Part shown: piece after piece, positions 11,295 to 22,556 of the stretch
Position numbering within the stretch: the stretch's first letter is position 1
How the letters are laid out: each line of letters begins with the position of its first letter
NCBI GenBank assembly: GCA_021613535.1
Contig: CP075496.1
Span: forward strand, 14,694,001 to 14,758,000
DNA length: 64,000 nt
Reading direction: 5' to 3'
Source: Adineta vaga
Taxonomy: Eukaryota; Rotifera
The notes under the pieces: generated by a model
Databases searched by the model: none
The model's input: the letters and a program-made list of their open reading frames with translations, nothing else
What the model was told of the DNA's origin: nothing
Program-made: the position numbers and the translations under genes

Positions 11295-14200
11295 TAAATA
11301 TGTATTATTATAATACATAAAAGCACAAAAATCAGTCAGATGATGACTGAATTTGGAAACTACAAAACTAGAGTTCGAACAATACAACAGAATTCGGTCT
11401 CTTCTAAAAAGACTATCATTACATCACACCCTTGTTTTTAAAGATGATTTTGTAAAATCTATGTACATCGTTTTGACAGTAGATGAAGATACAATTTTCA
11501 ACTGATTATTCAGTTTCGAAAGAAGTTTAAACCAAATTCTATATGTTGACTATATGAAAATAGTACGAAAAGATTGATCTGACTACGTATTTATATGTTT
11601 AATATTTTTCTTTTCATATCGATTCTACATCGTAACATATAGAAAGGAAAAATATTTACGAAGGTTACTTACCACTTTTTTGCTTAGGCAGTCATGCTTC
11701 ATCGATTTTTCTCTTTTCTCTATCATCATGGTCAAATATAAACGTTCGTAAGTTAAAAGTATTTTTTGTTAAGCATTATTTCGTCTCATCGCCACAAATA
11801 ATATATACGGAAGTGTAAGTAAATCCTTGATGTAGATATCAGTGCAATATGTATTATTTTTCACTTTTTATTTAGTTGAAGAAGCGACCTGATGTTATTC
11901 TTTTGCCATCAACTTACGAATACGTTTTGTATCATTTTCATTTGATTTTACCTTTTTTGGCACCATAGTTCCGTAGAATTTCTTCTTCATATGTTTGCGA
12001 AATACAATCAATCACAAATATTTATACGAACCGAAAACTATGCCTGATTTCAATTTAAACACCTCACCTCTCTGGTAAATCTTCAATTTTTTCGCATAAG
12101 AAACTGATCATCTCATGGTTTGGTGTGCGAAATAGGACGTTAATTGCATCGAAATCAATATATAAAAGAAGGTTTGAATTACAAATGTATATTATCTTTC
12201 TTACAGATGGTATGTGAAGATAATCTTTGGAGAAACTTCTTATTGATCACATCAGACGCGAACATATAATATCATGTTTTGTTTTTTAAATTATTTCTTT
12301 TTGTAATTTTTGTTGACTCTTTCATATTCCGTAGAATATCTGCGATAGAATTAGAGAAGTCACCGCATCAGTCTGCGGTGCGGACACCATAGTGTCGGCA
12401 AATAAGTCACCGTAACAGCCAACGGTGCGGACACCATTGTGTCGGCAAGTCAATAACCGTCACAGCCAACGGTTCCGGCACCATTGTGTCGGAGAGTCAG
12501 TCGTTTTAAAAGGTACCAGTCAGAATATTATCAAAGCATATCAATGTACCAGCATTAGATTCATCTGAGAGACTAATAATTGTTTATATAAGAATGTAAG
12601 AGTATACTCGTATCGTGATACAATTTGATCAGATGTATCGCTGTTAATGATGACTGGACAATTAAATGATCAATCCAAAGTGGACGTATTGGTAAGTAAC
12701 TTTATATTTGTAACAATCGATTGAATTGAAGTATATGATATAATAACTGTAACATAAGTTATTCTAAACACGGTAAACTACTTGAAACTTGATTGCTCAT
12801 GTTACCCAAACTTCTTTCGCAATAAGTTGAAACTCCAAAGCTTTCAAACTTACTTTTATGAAGAAAATCAAGAAATACCTTGAGTGCTTTAGATGTTGAT
12901 AAGTTACCTGTCTAATTTGCTACGGATGATTTTTGACATGACGAATTGTACTAAATTTAACGTTTATTTTCTACAATTATGGCAGAAAGTACTCTATCTT
13001 AACTTTATGTAGCTGGAAAGGCTTCTAAAATAGATAGTGAAAACTCTGGTTCGAAAACTAGCATCATCGCGTCACATTGATAAAATCGATTTTTCATAAG
13101 TATTCCGAAAACTGGATTTAGCTATAAACATATCGAGATGTGAGCTGCAAAATATCAAATGAATGTCTCTTTTGATGTATCCTTAATTCGCAGAAAAATA
13201 GCAAAGAAGCATAGCACTATCAGAATTTTTTCGTTTTTTCATCATCGTGTTATAACATGTATTTCATCAATAACTTTCAAATGGTGCATTCAAATGAGCT
13301 GATGTTTTTAGGACTTATAGATGACTATGAGGTATATATTCTAGCAAAAAAAAGAAAATTTTTAAACTCACTAGTCTATGAGAAAAGATGCGTACCCTCC
13401 GCCAAAACTTCATTGCATCACGCGCGTTTAAGCCGATATGTACACTATTTACAGTACTCCTAACCGATATATTGACTGTAATGGCGAATGATAGAGGAAC
13501 GGGAAACTGATACCTGCACAACTTAAAAGGCAAACATGTGTCTGAGGGTGTTAAACTAATTCTTGGTATGAGAATTCGGTTTTCTTTGTTCGATCACGTC
13601 ACAACTTTACAACCGATAGTGTGATTACGTAGTTGTCTCACAATAAGTCGAGTTCCACTGCAGAGTCCTTGATGAAAATTTCCTACAAGAATCATTATTT
13701 TCTCTCCAAAAGATACATTTACGTTGATTAGGTCTCTTAGTAGTATATCAACGGCCTTCAGAGCATACGACGATGCTATTAGTTCTATCGTCAGGCAATG
13801 AATTAACAGCTATTCAGATCTGTGTAACTGTTTTTATGACCATGAATAGACGAAAAAAGGTGTGTGCAACTTTGTTGTCATTATTTGTTGACTTACATCT
13901 TTTATCATGAGTAAGAATGATGCAGCATATGACCGAGCGTGTTACAAAAAGGTATATAGACAAACATCATTCTTGTAAACGAGAATACTGGTGACAAAAC
14001 AGAATCAACTTTGTAAAGAAAACAACGGCTGGCAAGTGAAAGTAAGTGTTCAAAAACGAAAATGAGTTTAGTATTGATCCGCATAATTAGAAAATGGTTT
14101 AGCTAAAAAATATAGTGAATAGAAATGAATTTTACAAATTATAGACGTTCAACTTTTAGCGAATAAAACCATGATCAAACTGCTTACTTATATTGTAAAT

Positions 14201-14322
14201 GAGAAATTATAGTATTTATGTCTAATACAGTTTAGTTGTTGGCTTACGTGTATTCACATATTTAAGCATTTTAAATAAAATTAATCAAATAAAATTTCTT
14301 CCTTTTTAATTCTAGTTTTATC
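11295..14322. other. 3-kb gap with one minisatellite
   Basis: Apart from the three-unit repeat at 12358-12500 I see no supportable gene. Short ORFs overlap in opposite frames near 13300. An acceptor (TTCTAG) at about 14315 just before the next ATG suggests a 5' UTR intron of the Ly6-like gene. Confidence 0.5.
12358..12500 (+). repeat. Three-unit GC-rich minisatellite
   Basis: Three imperfect units of about 45-50 bp, each with GTCACCG..CAG, then CGGTGCGGACACCAT and GTGTCGGCAA. It stands out from the AT-rich surroundings. The GTGTCGG / CCGTCACAG elements recall the longer array at 59430-59790. Confidence 0.7.
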
Positions 14323-15153
14323 ATGACGTATTCATATGGCTTAAGTTTTCTTTTTTTTCTTCTAATAATTGACTTTGGTGCAAGTCTGATTTGTTATCAA
14401 TGTGATAAAATGGTAGTCACACCTTCGAATATAACAGCACCATCGAATTGCATGAAAACAAATGTAGATCAAATGTTTTGTACGATAGAAATTGATTTTC
14501 ATAATGGTGAACTTGGATATCTAACAATTAAATCAGAAACAGCTCATCAAGCATTTGGTTACAAAGAAGATTTTGCTCTACTCGGTTTATATATTAAAAA
14601 TGATGGATCTTACGTATATGGTATTACTTATCATTGTTTGACTGACGGTTGTAATGAACCAAAACTCAGTAAATTATTATTTGAATCAACGACGATAGAT
14701 CATAATGCAACAGCTATTGTACCATTATTATACACATCACAACCTCCTGTTCCAGTAGCATGTGAAAAATATACAAATTTTACAAATCCTGATACATGTT
14801 ATTCAAAAGAGCCAGTTGGTGATTTATGTTTAAGATGTTTAGCATCGATCGATGGAATAACAAATTCAATGTGTGCTTATTGTTTAAAAAATGTGGAAAT
14901 AGTTACTAATCTTCTTGATGATGAACGAGCATATTTTGTGAAAACAAGAAAAACAAGCAATCATGAATTGATAATACGATGTAATATTCCAGATTGCAAT
15001 AGAATGAATAATATTCAGCAAATTCAAAAATTGTATCGTTATAATTTTGATTATGATAAATTCAATAGTCGATCTACATCAGCTTTGGTATTCTATAATA
15101 AGAATATAATTTACTTTTTTGCCATTATTCTATTAATTTGGAATAAATTTTGA
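14323..15153 (+). CDS. GPI-anchored two-domain Ly6/uPAR-like protein
   Basis: 276 aa, one coding exon. An N-terminal signal peptide (residues 1-20) is followed by LICYQCD, the usual opening of a Ly6/uPAR three-finger domain. The first domain ends CLTDGCN and the second (from about residue 146) ends CNIPDCN. The closing C-x-x-D-x-C-N is the family hallmark. Several NxT/NxS glycosylation sites are visible. The last 18 residues are hydrophobic after a Ser-rich spacer, as in a GPI-anchor signal. Role presumably at the cell surface; ligand unknown. Some of the usual Cys in domain 2 are shifted, so disulfide pairing cannot be assigned. Confidence 0.7.
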   Translation: MTYSYGLSFLFFLLIIDFGASLICYQCDKMVVTPSNITAPSNCMKTNVDQMFCTIEIDFHNGELGYLTIKSETAHQAFGYKEDFALLGLYIKNDGSYVYGITYHCLTDGCNEPKLSKLLFESTTIDHNATAIVPLLYTSQPPVPVACEKYTNFTNPDTCYSKEPVGDLCLRCLASIDGITNSMCAYCLKNVEIVTNLLDDERAYFVKTRKTSNHELIIRCNIPDCNRMNNIQQIQKLYRYNFDYDKFNSRSTSALVFYNKNIIYFFAIILLIWNKF

Positions 15154-16194
15154 AATGTATTATTCATATAGCGTGATATCTGTGTGTATATAATGCTTTT
15201 AAGATTTTGTTTTTCTCGAAGTGAATCTTGTGGAAGATATACGAATGTAATTACATTTACATTCAGTGATTAATTGTATTTTGTTTATATTTTGGGCGAG
15301 AAAGTAAGGTCTCTCCTCAGAAAAGGTTTTCCATGTCTATGATTCTTTCAATCTGAAATTCTCAGGGATAAATGATCCTGGTGAGAAATGCTTCTAATGA
15401 ACACTTTAGTTTGATCGATCGTACTATACTGTATTTACAGCAAATTCGGCCAGGTTTCGTTCCATGAAGCAGTTGAATTTCACGAACTGTTTTATCGAAA
15501 CTATAGATAATGAGTTTTTAGCATATGCATTGAAAAATATACATTTGTTTTTGTATTCGCACATGGTTCATCGACAAAAAAAGACCGATGTTGCTTTCGC
15601 TTTTCTAAAAGCTAACCGTTACCGATCATTGTATGAGGTTATTAGTCAAATAAAGTCTCTTTATAACAAAGATAAAACAGTATAAGCGCTCAAGTATTCT
15701 CTAAATATCACTCATCGACGAAAGCGTATGTGTTTTGCGTACGTCATCCTTTTGCTTATCATAACAGAACGGGAAGTATTTCACCTGGCGTTAGTATATA
15801 TGAATGAGGAAAATATAATTTTATGAGTTTTACGGTAACTAAAACCCATTTTACTTTATACATTATATTCAATGAAATGCTTCGAGATTCAAGTGATTCT
15901 TATAGATTTCATATTGATGATGAATGTTCTGTAGGAGTTAACTATACAAAGAGATATTGCAATTATCATGCAAAAAATATCATACATCGTAGCATTACTG
16001 TTTTTTTCATCAAGTAAGAATTCTTTCTCTTCACAAACAAATCTCTCGTGTGTGAGCTATGTTTTACTCGTTCTCTTTCTGATCATTTCAGTTAACTTTT
16101 GTTATTTCGTACACTACCTTTTTGAAAAAGTTCTTGACCAGTATTCATCATCGATGTGATGCAAGCAACGACAATAGTAATGAGAAAATTGTTG
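15154..16194. other. Gap without recognisable gene
   Basis: Three short plus-strand ORFs (60-73 codons) are present, but none shows a domain, signal peptide or plausible splicing. Confidence 0.5.
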
Positions 16195-16840
16195 GAGGTT
16201 ACTGGTTGCTCCATCTCCTATTCGTATACGCGATATTAATACATATTATAATCTAATCTATTTGTTCCATGCACGACCTGTCGGTGAACGATCAGAAACA
16301 GCTCATGAGATCTATTTTAATCTGTCGGACTATAGAAGAAGTGCACAAAATCAGTAAAGTTGGTCAATAGTGTTGTTGCTCTCTATCAACAATTCGGTGG
16401 TTTTGACGGATTAGATTGGAATACATTTGAAGCTGATCAAGACCTAGATACAGATGAAATGATTTATATCAGTATCGAATTGAAACGTCTTTACATCCAG
16501 ACTTTCTTATTACCGTACCACCTGCTCCTTGGAATCTTCGTGATATGGCGTTTTGTCAAGCAATGGTACAAGCAAATGCAACGGATCACGTAGCTCCCCG
16601 ATATTATGATTGTCCTGACTTGGCTGTATAATACTATGTTGTGAATAATAGCAACCAATGGATTCAATTACTCAGCGCATAACATGTGTTTATTGCGTTT
16701 AGTGTAGCGGCCAGTACGTGGAATCAAGTTCAAAGCATAAATCCAACAGTTCGAGGTGTATTCTATTAGGATATTTGTACAGATGAAACCCAAGACTGGG
16801 TGTTTGCCAATAATATCGAGCGTCTTGTGACTGACAATAC
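16195..16840 (+). pseudogene. GH18 chitinase-like pseudogene
   Basis: Pieces of one protein appear in changing frames: a GGYW start, then APSPIRIRDIN..YNLIYLFHARPVGE, a gap, then VVALYQQFGGFDGLDWNTFE, DTDEMIYIS.ELKRLY, VPPAPWNLRDMAFCQAMVQAN, ASTWNQVQSINPTVRG and CTDETQDWVFANN. The order and the FDGLDWNxFE segment fit a family 18 chitinase barrel of the bacterial/fungal type (from memory). At least three frameshifts, several stops and an internal deletion rule out function. The compact intronless layout suggests a horizontally acquired gene that died, but that is inference. Confidence 0.6.
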
Positions 16841-17046
16841 TATATCTAGTCAACAGAGAAAACTTACCAATGAAAAAACTTCTCTTCTTGAGAAAAAGTA
16901 TTTCGTAACATTAAATATCAAATTTATTTTTTCTTAGTTATTTTCAAGAGTGTTATCGATAGATAGACATAAATAACAATCCTCACCCTTATTTATGTTG
17001 TTGATGCTGTTATAAAGAAAAAAAGAAGACACTGAAATGTTCATTT

Positions 17047-18315
17047 CTAAACAAGTGGATAACTAGCCCAGTTTGCGATTCCACATTGATTATTTTTGTT
17101 GCGACTCATCCAAATATAGCCATGCCAGCCCCATGATTCACCCCAAGAATTTTTTACTATATAATAATCCTGTTTCGTTGTGCCATTATTAAATGTATCA
17201 TATCCGACAACAGTCATCGTGTGAGACCAATCTTTAGTTGAACATGCTGGTTCATCATAGACACCTGATGAGTAGAAGTAGAAAGAATCATGTAAATCGT
17301 CAATCGCCACTCCGATAGGACCCACAGTAGCAATAGCTATTTGTAAGGCTGTTTCATTTCCTTTTGCAATCTTAACAAAACCCTACAGGATGAATAGAAC
17401 AGCGAATAGAAAAGAATTTGGCATAGATGTAATATTTACTGTAGCATTTGCACCCACGGTCGATTGATTGAAGCGACATTTGCGTTGCACTGCTTCATAT
17501 GGATAGCTTGCTTCTGTATCCACACCTTTGTTAACTTTGATGTATTGAAATGCAGCATTGACTAGTCCTCCGTTACAGCCTTCATTACCAAATTTATCCG
17601 AACAATCCAACAGATTCTGAGCAGAAAGTCGCACTAGTTTGCCTGTCTTAAGAAAATGTTGCCCTTCTAGTGCGGTCGTTGCTGTATAAGCCCAATCTGA
17701 ACCACATTCACCTTGACTCTCAATTACCGAAGTAACAGCACCTTTCTTACGCCAATCTACAAATACTTATTAAATTAAAAAGAATTCGGTTAATAGAGAC
17801 AGACCAACAGCAGCTGGTATCAATGGATTCATATTCAATGGCGGACGAAATATATGTCGATTAGATTTAGTTGATATTTCAGTTGCTCGATTCATTTTAA
17901 ATTTATTCGACATAGTTCGCACGATCTCGTCACGTGTCTACATATGAAAAATAACTCTCCTTTAGATATTCATGAGAATAGAATTGAAAGTAAACGATTT
18001 ATAGTTATACCATATCAGCGAATTGATTAATCTTCAGTGTATAAGTATACAAGCCCAAATCAGCTGCAAGATTATGTCGATTAATCATGACGACTCTGTC
18101 GTTAAAGATATTTCGACTGGAAAGATTGCAAGATTTAATAATATAAATACTCTTCATTCTAATTTCCTATCTTACCGATAGTTTTCTTCTTCAACATTGA
18201 CATACTGTTTTATGTAAACACGTTTGAACAAATTCCAGAGTTCTGGTGATGTAAACTCATCGGATTTTGCTCCAGTAAAGGATAAAATAACGATGAGTAT
18301 GTAAACTAAATGCAT
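17047..18315 (-). CDS. Cathepsin L-like papain-family protein, catalytic Cys replaced by Asp
   Basis: Five exons join in frame to 343 aa: 18315-18176, 18116-18011, 17937-17805, 17756-17440, 17382-17047. A signal peptide (1-17) precedes an I29 inhibitor propeptide ([26 protein letters not shown], then [10 protein letters not shown]). Mature-type domain starts near [11 protein letters not shown] (127). The oxyanion Gln (Q141) is present, and so are His286 ([11 protein letters not shown]) and Asn310 (KNSWGESWG). The motif normally reading CGSCWAF reads CGSDWAY, so the nucleophile is Asp147 (codon GAT). Splice sites and frame are otherwise intact, which suggests a selected pseudo-protease (lectin-, inhibitor- or scaffold-like) rather than a dead gene. 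Codon TGT/TGC to GAT needs two substitutions. Confidence 0.85.
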
Positions 18316-18470
18316 GTCAGTAAGTGACTCTGCACTAAGTTATGATAACACACGAAAACTTTCACATCACTTTAAATAGACAAAAGATAACAGCTATGCT
18401 GACTTTCATAACTTATTAAAAATTTATGTCACGTATTACGAAGTATTTTACTATTTCTTTCAAGAAAACC

Positions 18471-18550
18471 ATCTTGAGGGTGTGGGTGTGGGTGTGGGTG
18501 TGAGTGATGGCATTGATATGCAATCCTCAAACCACACCCACACGCACACC
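18471..18550. repeat. Telomere-like hairpin element (longest arm)
   Basis: Left arm 18476-18506 contains four GTGTGG-phase repeats (TGTGGG)4 and starts with ATCTTGAGGG. The loop is about 25 nt, and the right arm 18532-18550 is CCACACCCACACGCACACC. The right arm is shorter than the left. This copy shows the hexamer periodicity most clearly. Confidence 0.85.
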
Positions 18551-18891
18551 TTAAATCGAAACAATATTTGCAATTTATCTGATATCATTTATTTAATTCT
18601 GAAGCATCTCCATTCCATTCTATTTGTCATCAAAAGTGCGAGTGTTGATCGTTCAATCTATGCAGAAAAAGATTACGAACGTGATCGGGCATGCTTAGCA
18701 CAATTGAAACAAATGGAAGACCAATATAAGCAACCAAATAATATGGAAATAGATGAACAGTGTAATTTGCTTGGATCTGGAGATGACGAAGAACTTAAAA
18801 ATAAACGCAAAAGTATGGGTTATTAAGCATGTTTTCTGTCGTATGGCGTAGTGATTGAATTTATTGAATAAATCAATCATGTGCGTATAAT

Positions 18892-19190
18892 ATGTGCAAG
18901 ACAGTTACTAATGCTGATTGTTTATCAAATGGCAGTGATGATGTTTACAATGGAATTAATTCAGTTATAGCAGAACAATCATTTCGTTATCTAACCGAAT
19001 TTAAACTCTCAATACGTCGTTTAGCTTATCCAAAGTCAACAATTTTTAGTATATTCTTGTTGCATCTATGCAATTATCGTAACACAAAAATATCACCTGA
19101 TTGTACCGGCTTGGGAAGTAAATGCCTTCCTAAGACATTCAAACCGCTATATTTAAAATATTGCATCTTTGAAACAACTGAACGATACTA
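18892..19190 (+). pseudogene. Possible transposase fragment
   Basis: A 99-codon stretch with INSVIAEQSFRYLTEFKLSIRRLAYPKS and FLLHLCNYRNT, reminiscent of the C-terminal region of KDZ-type (Kyakuja-Dileera-Zisupton) transposases, where an N-x-x-x-EQ-x-F motif precedes a basic helix. No other part of such a transposase is seen nearby, so it would be a remnant. Recognition is by eye only. Confidence 0.35.
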
Positions 19191-22100
19191 GAAATAATCT
19201 GGTTCAACATTTTCCTTAATGTATATTCCGGAAGGAAACGATGATAAATAAACTATAATTGTTTCGTAAATTTAGAAAAATATGCTTGGAATTCTGATGA
19301 AGAAAACTTTAATGGTATTGATAACTAATTAAAGCTGATATTAAAGTGAGTTTTTCTAAATTATTTTCTCGGTTGCTACTCACGTAAGATTTTAATGTAG
19401 AATTTTCAAACAACGACTTTCTCTAAGACAATTTTCTGGCTAACCGTTGTATCCATTCATTGAAGGAGAACATACTTTTTCTCTATTTTCAGCTTCTACA
19501 ACTCCTTTCTTTGTAATACAGTTACTTAGAACATTGCGAGAACATTATGTTTGATAATTAATTGTCTTACATCGTATGAGTAATCAGTTTTTTTGTATAA
19601 TTATCTATCTTGTTCATGTGTTTGGTCTATTATTGCTTCAATAGTTCAACTACCTCGTTCAGTTTGTATAACTGTTATTCTGCATATTTTCTTAAATCTC
19701 TTATGGAACTATATTAATATCTCTTTAGTGATACTTAATTTTTACAATCAATTGATATATACAAATAAATATATTTCATCTACTGTGAAAGGAGGGTATG
19801 CACAGAATGGCTTCATTTCAAGAGTTCTCGCAGGCATCGATGTCGGAATAAAATTCGAGAAAAATCAAATACGTGTGAGGAATCACCACATATGCCCTAT
19901 GTGTATTAATCCAGGAAACAGTGCTTCCTGTTGAGTTCCTTTTCAGTGACGTATTGATAAAAGACCAGAAACTACTCGAGAAACACTCAAATGAAATTAA
20001 CTTATTCTTTTTCGAAATTTGACTACCAATGAATTGTATAGTGATGATAAACGTTGAAGCGGCTAGTTGCTCCCCAAACAATCGATACAAAGTAAATCTT
20101 GAAAATTAAGAAGAATATTTTTTCCTAGCTTAACACTAGCGTTCGTCTCGACACAAACTAAGCTGTTCCTCTTCAGCTAACTTCAGAAGAGTTATTTCTC
20201 AGATCCGATGATCATCAAAAGTAATCGATACCAAGAATATGACTATTCGAGAAAAAACCGAATCATATTTCTACTAAGAACTAAACGATTACGATGAATG
20301 AGGAAAAAATGTTTAATGAATTGTAGAAGTACTACCAACTTGACGAAAGAATTAGTACTGATCAACACCTCTGTCTGTTAGAGCTGTTTGAAACATGGTT
20401 TTGAACCCATCGAGGAGTGATTTTGATACAATTTATCTCCAAAGATATTCAGTAACCTAAGAATTCATAAGTCTAAGTGAAGCGTAATGTGTTTATGCAA
20501 GAAAACCTACGAAAGTAGACATGTGATTGTCATTTTCAGCATATTTATTCATTTCAGCCATGTTAGTATTCTCTTGTTCCATTATACTTCTAAATGAGTC
20601 AATAGCATTGTTTTATGATTGTTAATCTCTTTATACAACTATAGTCGTCAGTGCCGTCACTGAACATTATTCTCATATGTGATTCTATTAAAGTTACTCG
20701 ATAATTTGTTAGATATTGATAACCGACTGCAAGATGTCTGCTCAGACTCATTTAAGTGCGATCTGATGGAACGATGAAGGACCATGTCCTTCGAAAAAAC
20801 AAATAGAAGTAGTCACACAGTCGTGTATCTTTTTTTTCAGGACAAATTTAACAAATCGAAAGTACAATTTAACATGGTTTTTTTTACAACTATTGAGCCA
20901 AAATAAATGTAGTACCAAGCTTGCTTTCAAGAATATTCAGATCGTATTCTGATATCTTTTCTACATTTAAAGTTTCGTCGAACACTGATTGGTGTATTCC
21001 TCTTATTCGTTTCTGATTGTTAGTTGTGAATATCTTGCAACTGACGAAGTCGACATTTTTAAATATTGTACTAATATCAAAACATATTCACAAGAAACAG
21101 TGAAAGCAAAGCGGTAATACATGATAAGAATCACAGTATGTCGAGTCATGATTTTTCAAAGTGGATATGAATACTCAAGACACTATCCTGATTTTTCTGA
21201 AAAGGATCAATAAAGTCAAACGATGAGCGCCACTTCTTTACAACTGCATAACGTAAAAGTATAAAAAATTAAAGCCGACGGAACAATTTTTGAGAATGAG
21301 GCGTACTATTAGAATTATTCAGAAAAATAGAGATATATCTTGATTGCCAAGATCTAACATGAACAAATAGGTGACAGCCCGATCTTATTAACGGAACGGC
21401 AAACATCGGATTTCTTGATAGAATCTGGCACGTACAATTGAAACTTAGTTTTCTCATTAAACGCATACCGACTGCACCTTGGAAATGAGAAGACGATTTT
21501 GAGTAAAGAGTTAGCAACGCTTACGTTGCGTTACTTGTACACTTTGCAGTACACACAACTTTCAGGTGAAATCCAAAACGTCCGTATTTATTGTATATTA
21601 ACGTAGTTTTCAGCACTGGCGTAGTTTCAAACTCATAAGTTCGTAAGATAGGGAATATGTACATTGAACTGTATAAATAAATTTATTTGTCCTTTGTAAA
21701 CTTATAATCATTTACTTATATTCAACCATACTTTAGAATAAGCACGCAATTAATTTTGTTGGCACTGACTTTTCTGATACTCTAATGTTTTCTTTGTCGA
21801 GCATGTTATTTATTCAGCTTGAAGCGCATATACTGGCATTACTCTTTTTTCCATGATCTTATAATTAGCATATATTAATCTTTTAACCTTATACGAAAGT
21901 GTTCATGTTTCAACATGAGCACATGTCACCGTTCGTTATAATTAACATATACCTTCTTAGACAAGAAGAATCCAAATGACGTCTAATGAGATAATCAAAG
22001 TAAATCTGTTTTTCTTTAATATCTGCTGTGCACTTTGTATATATGTATTCATTGATTAACACAATAAATCATAATTGAAAGGATTAGCCTACACTATAAC

Positions 22101-22556
22101 CATTTTCTTAAATCAAATATCATGCGAAATAAAAGTAAGTTCCCTCGCCTGTAGGGAGGGTCATATGAAAATAATAGTTTGTCTGTCTGTCTTTCTGTGG
22201 GTTTATGTCAGGGTCAACGGTCAAGGATAAAAAACATCAGTGAAGGCTCGTTAAACGAGCCTCGTTTGAAATCATGGGTGGGGATATAGACCTCAGTGTG
22301 GGGTGAAAGCATATATAGGTGTGGATGTTAGTGAGAAAAAAATTTGAATCGTTTCCTCGTATATAAAGTTGCTAGATCAATTCGTCTCACTGTTGGTACA
22401 CGCAGAAAACACCTGGCTTTCACAGCCAAAAATAAAGTCAACCGGCACGACGAGCGTTACTTGTCTATATTTATACAAAAACGAAAGAGAATTGTTTTTC
22501 TAAATTATAAAATCAATTATTTTGTTGGAAAATATAAACAATAAGTTTAACAGTAT

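Larger units (their letters stand above)
18316..22556. other. 4.2-kb region between genes
   Basis: Holds the telomere-like hairpin at 18471-18550 and a transposase-like fragment at 18892-19190. The ORF at about 18641-18826 (acidic/charged, ending in a stop) has the look of an orphan 3' exon but no recognised domain. From 19200 to 22130 I see nothing. A G-rich stretch at 22274-22336 (GGGTGGGGAT..GTGTGGGGTG..GGTGTGGATG) is probably a decayed member of the hairpin family. Confidence 0.5.
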
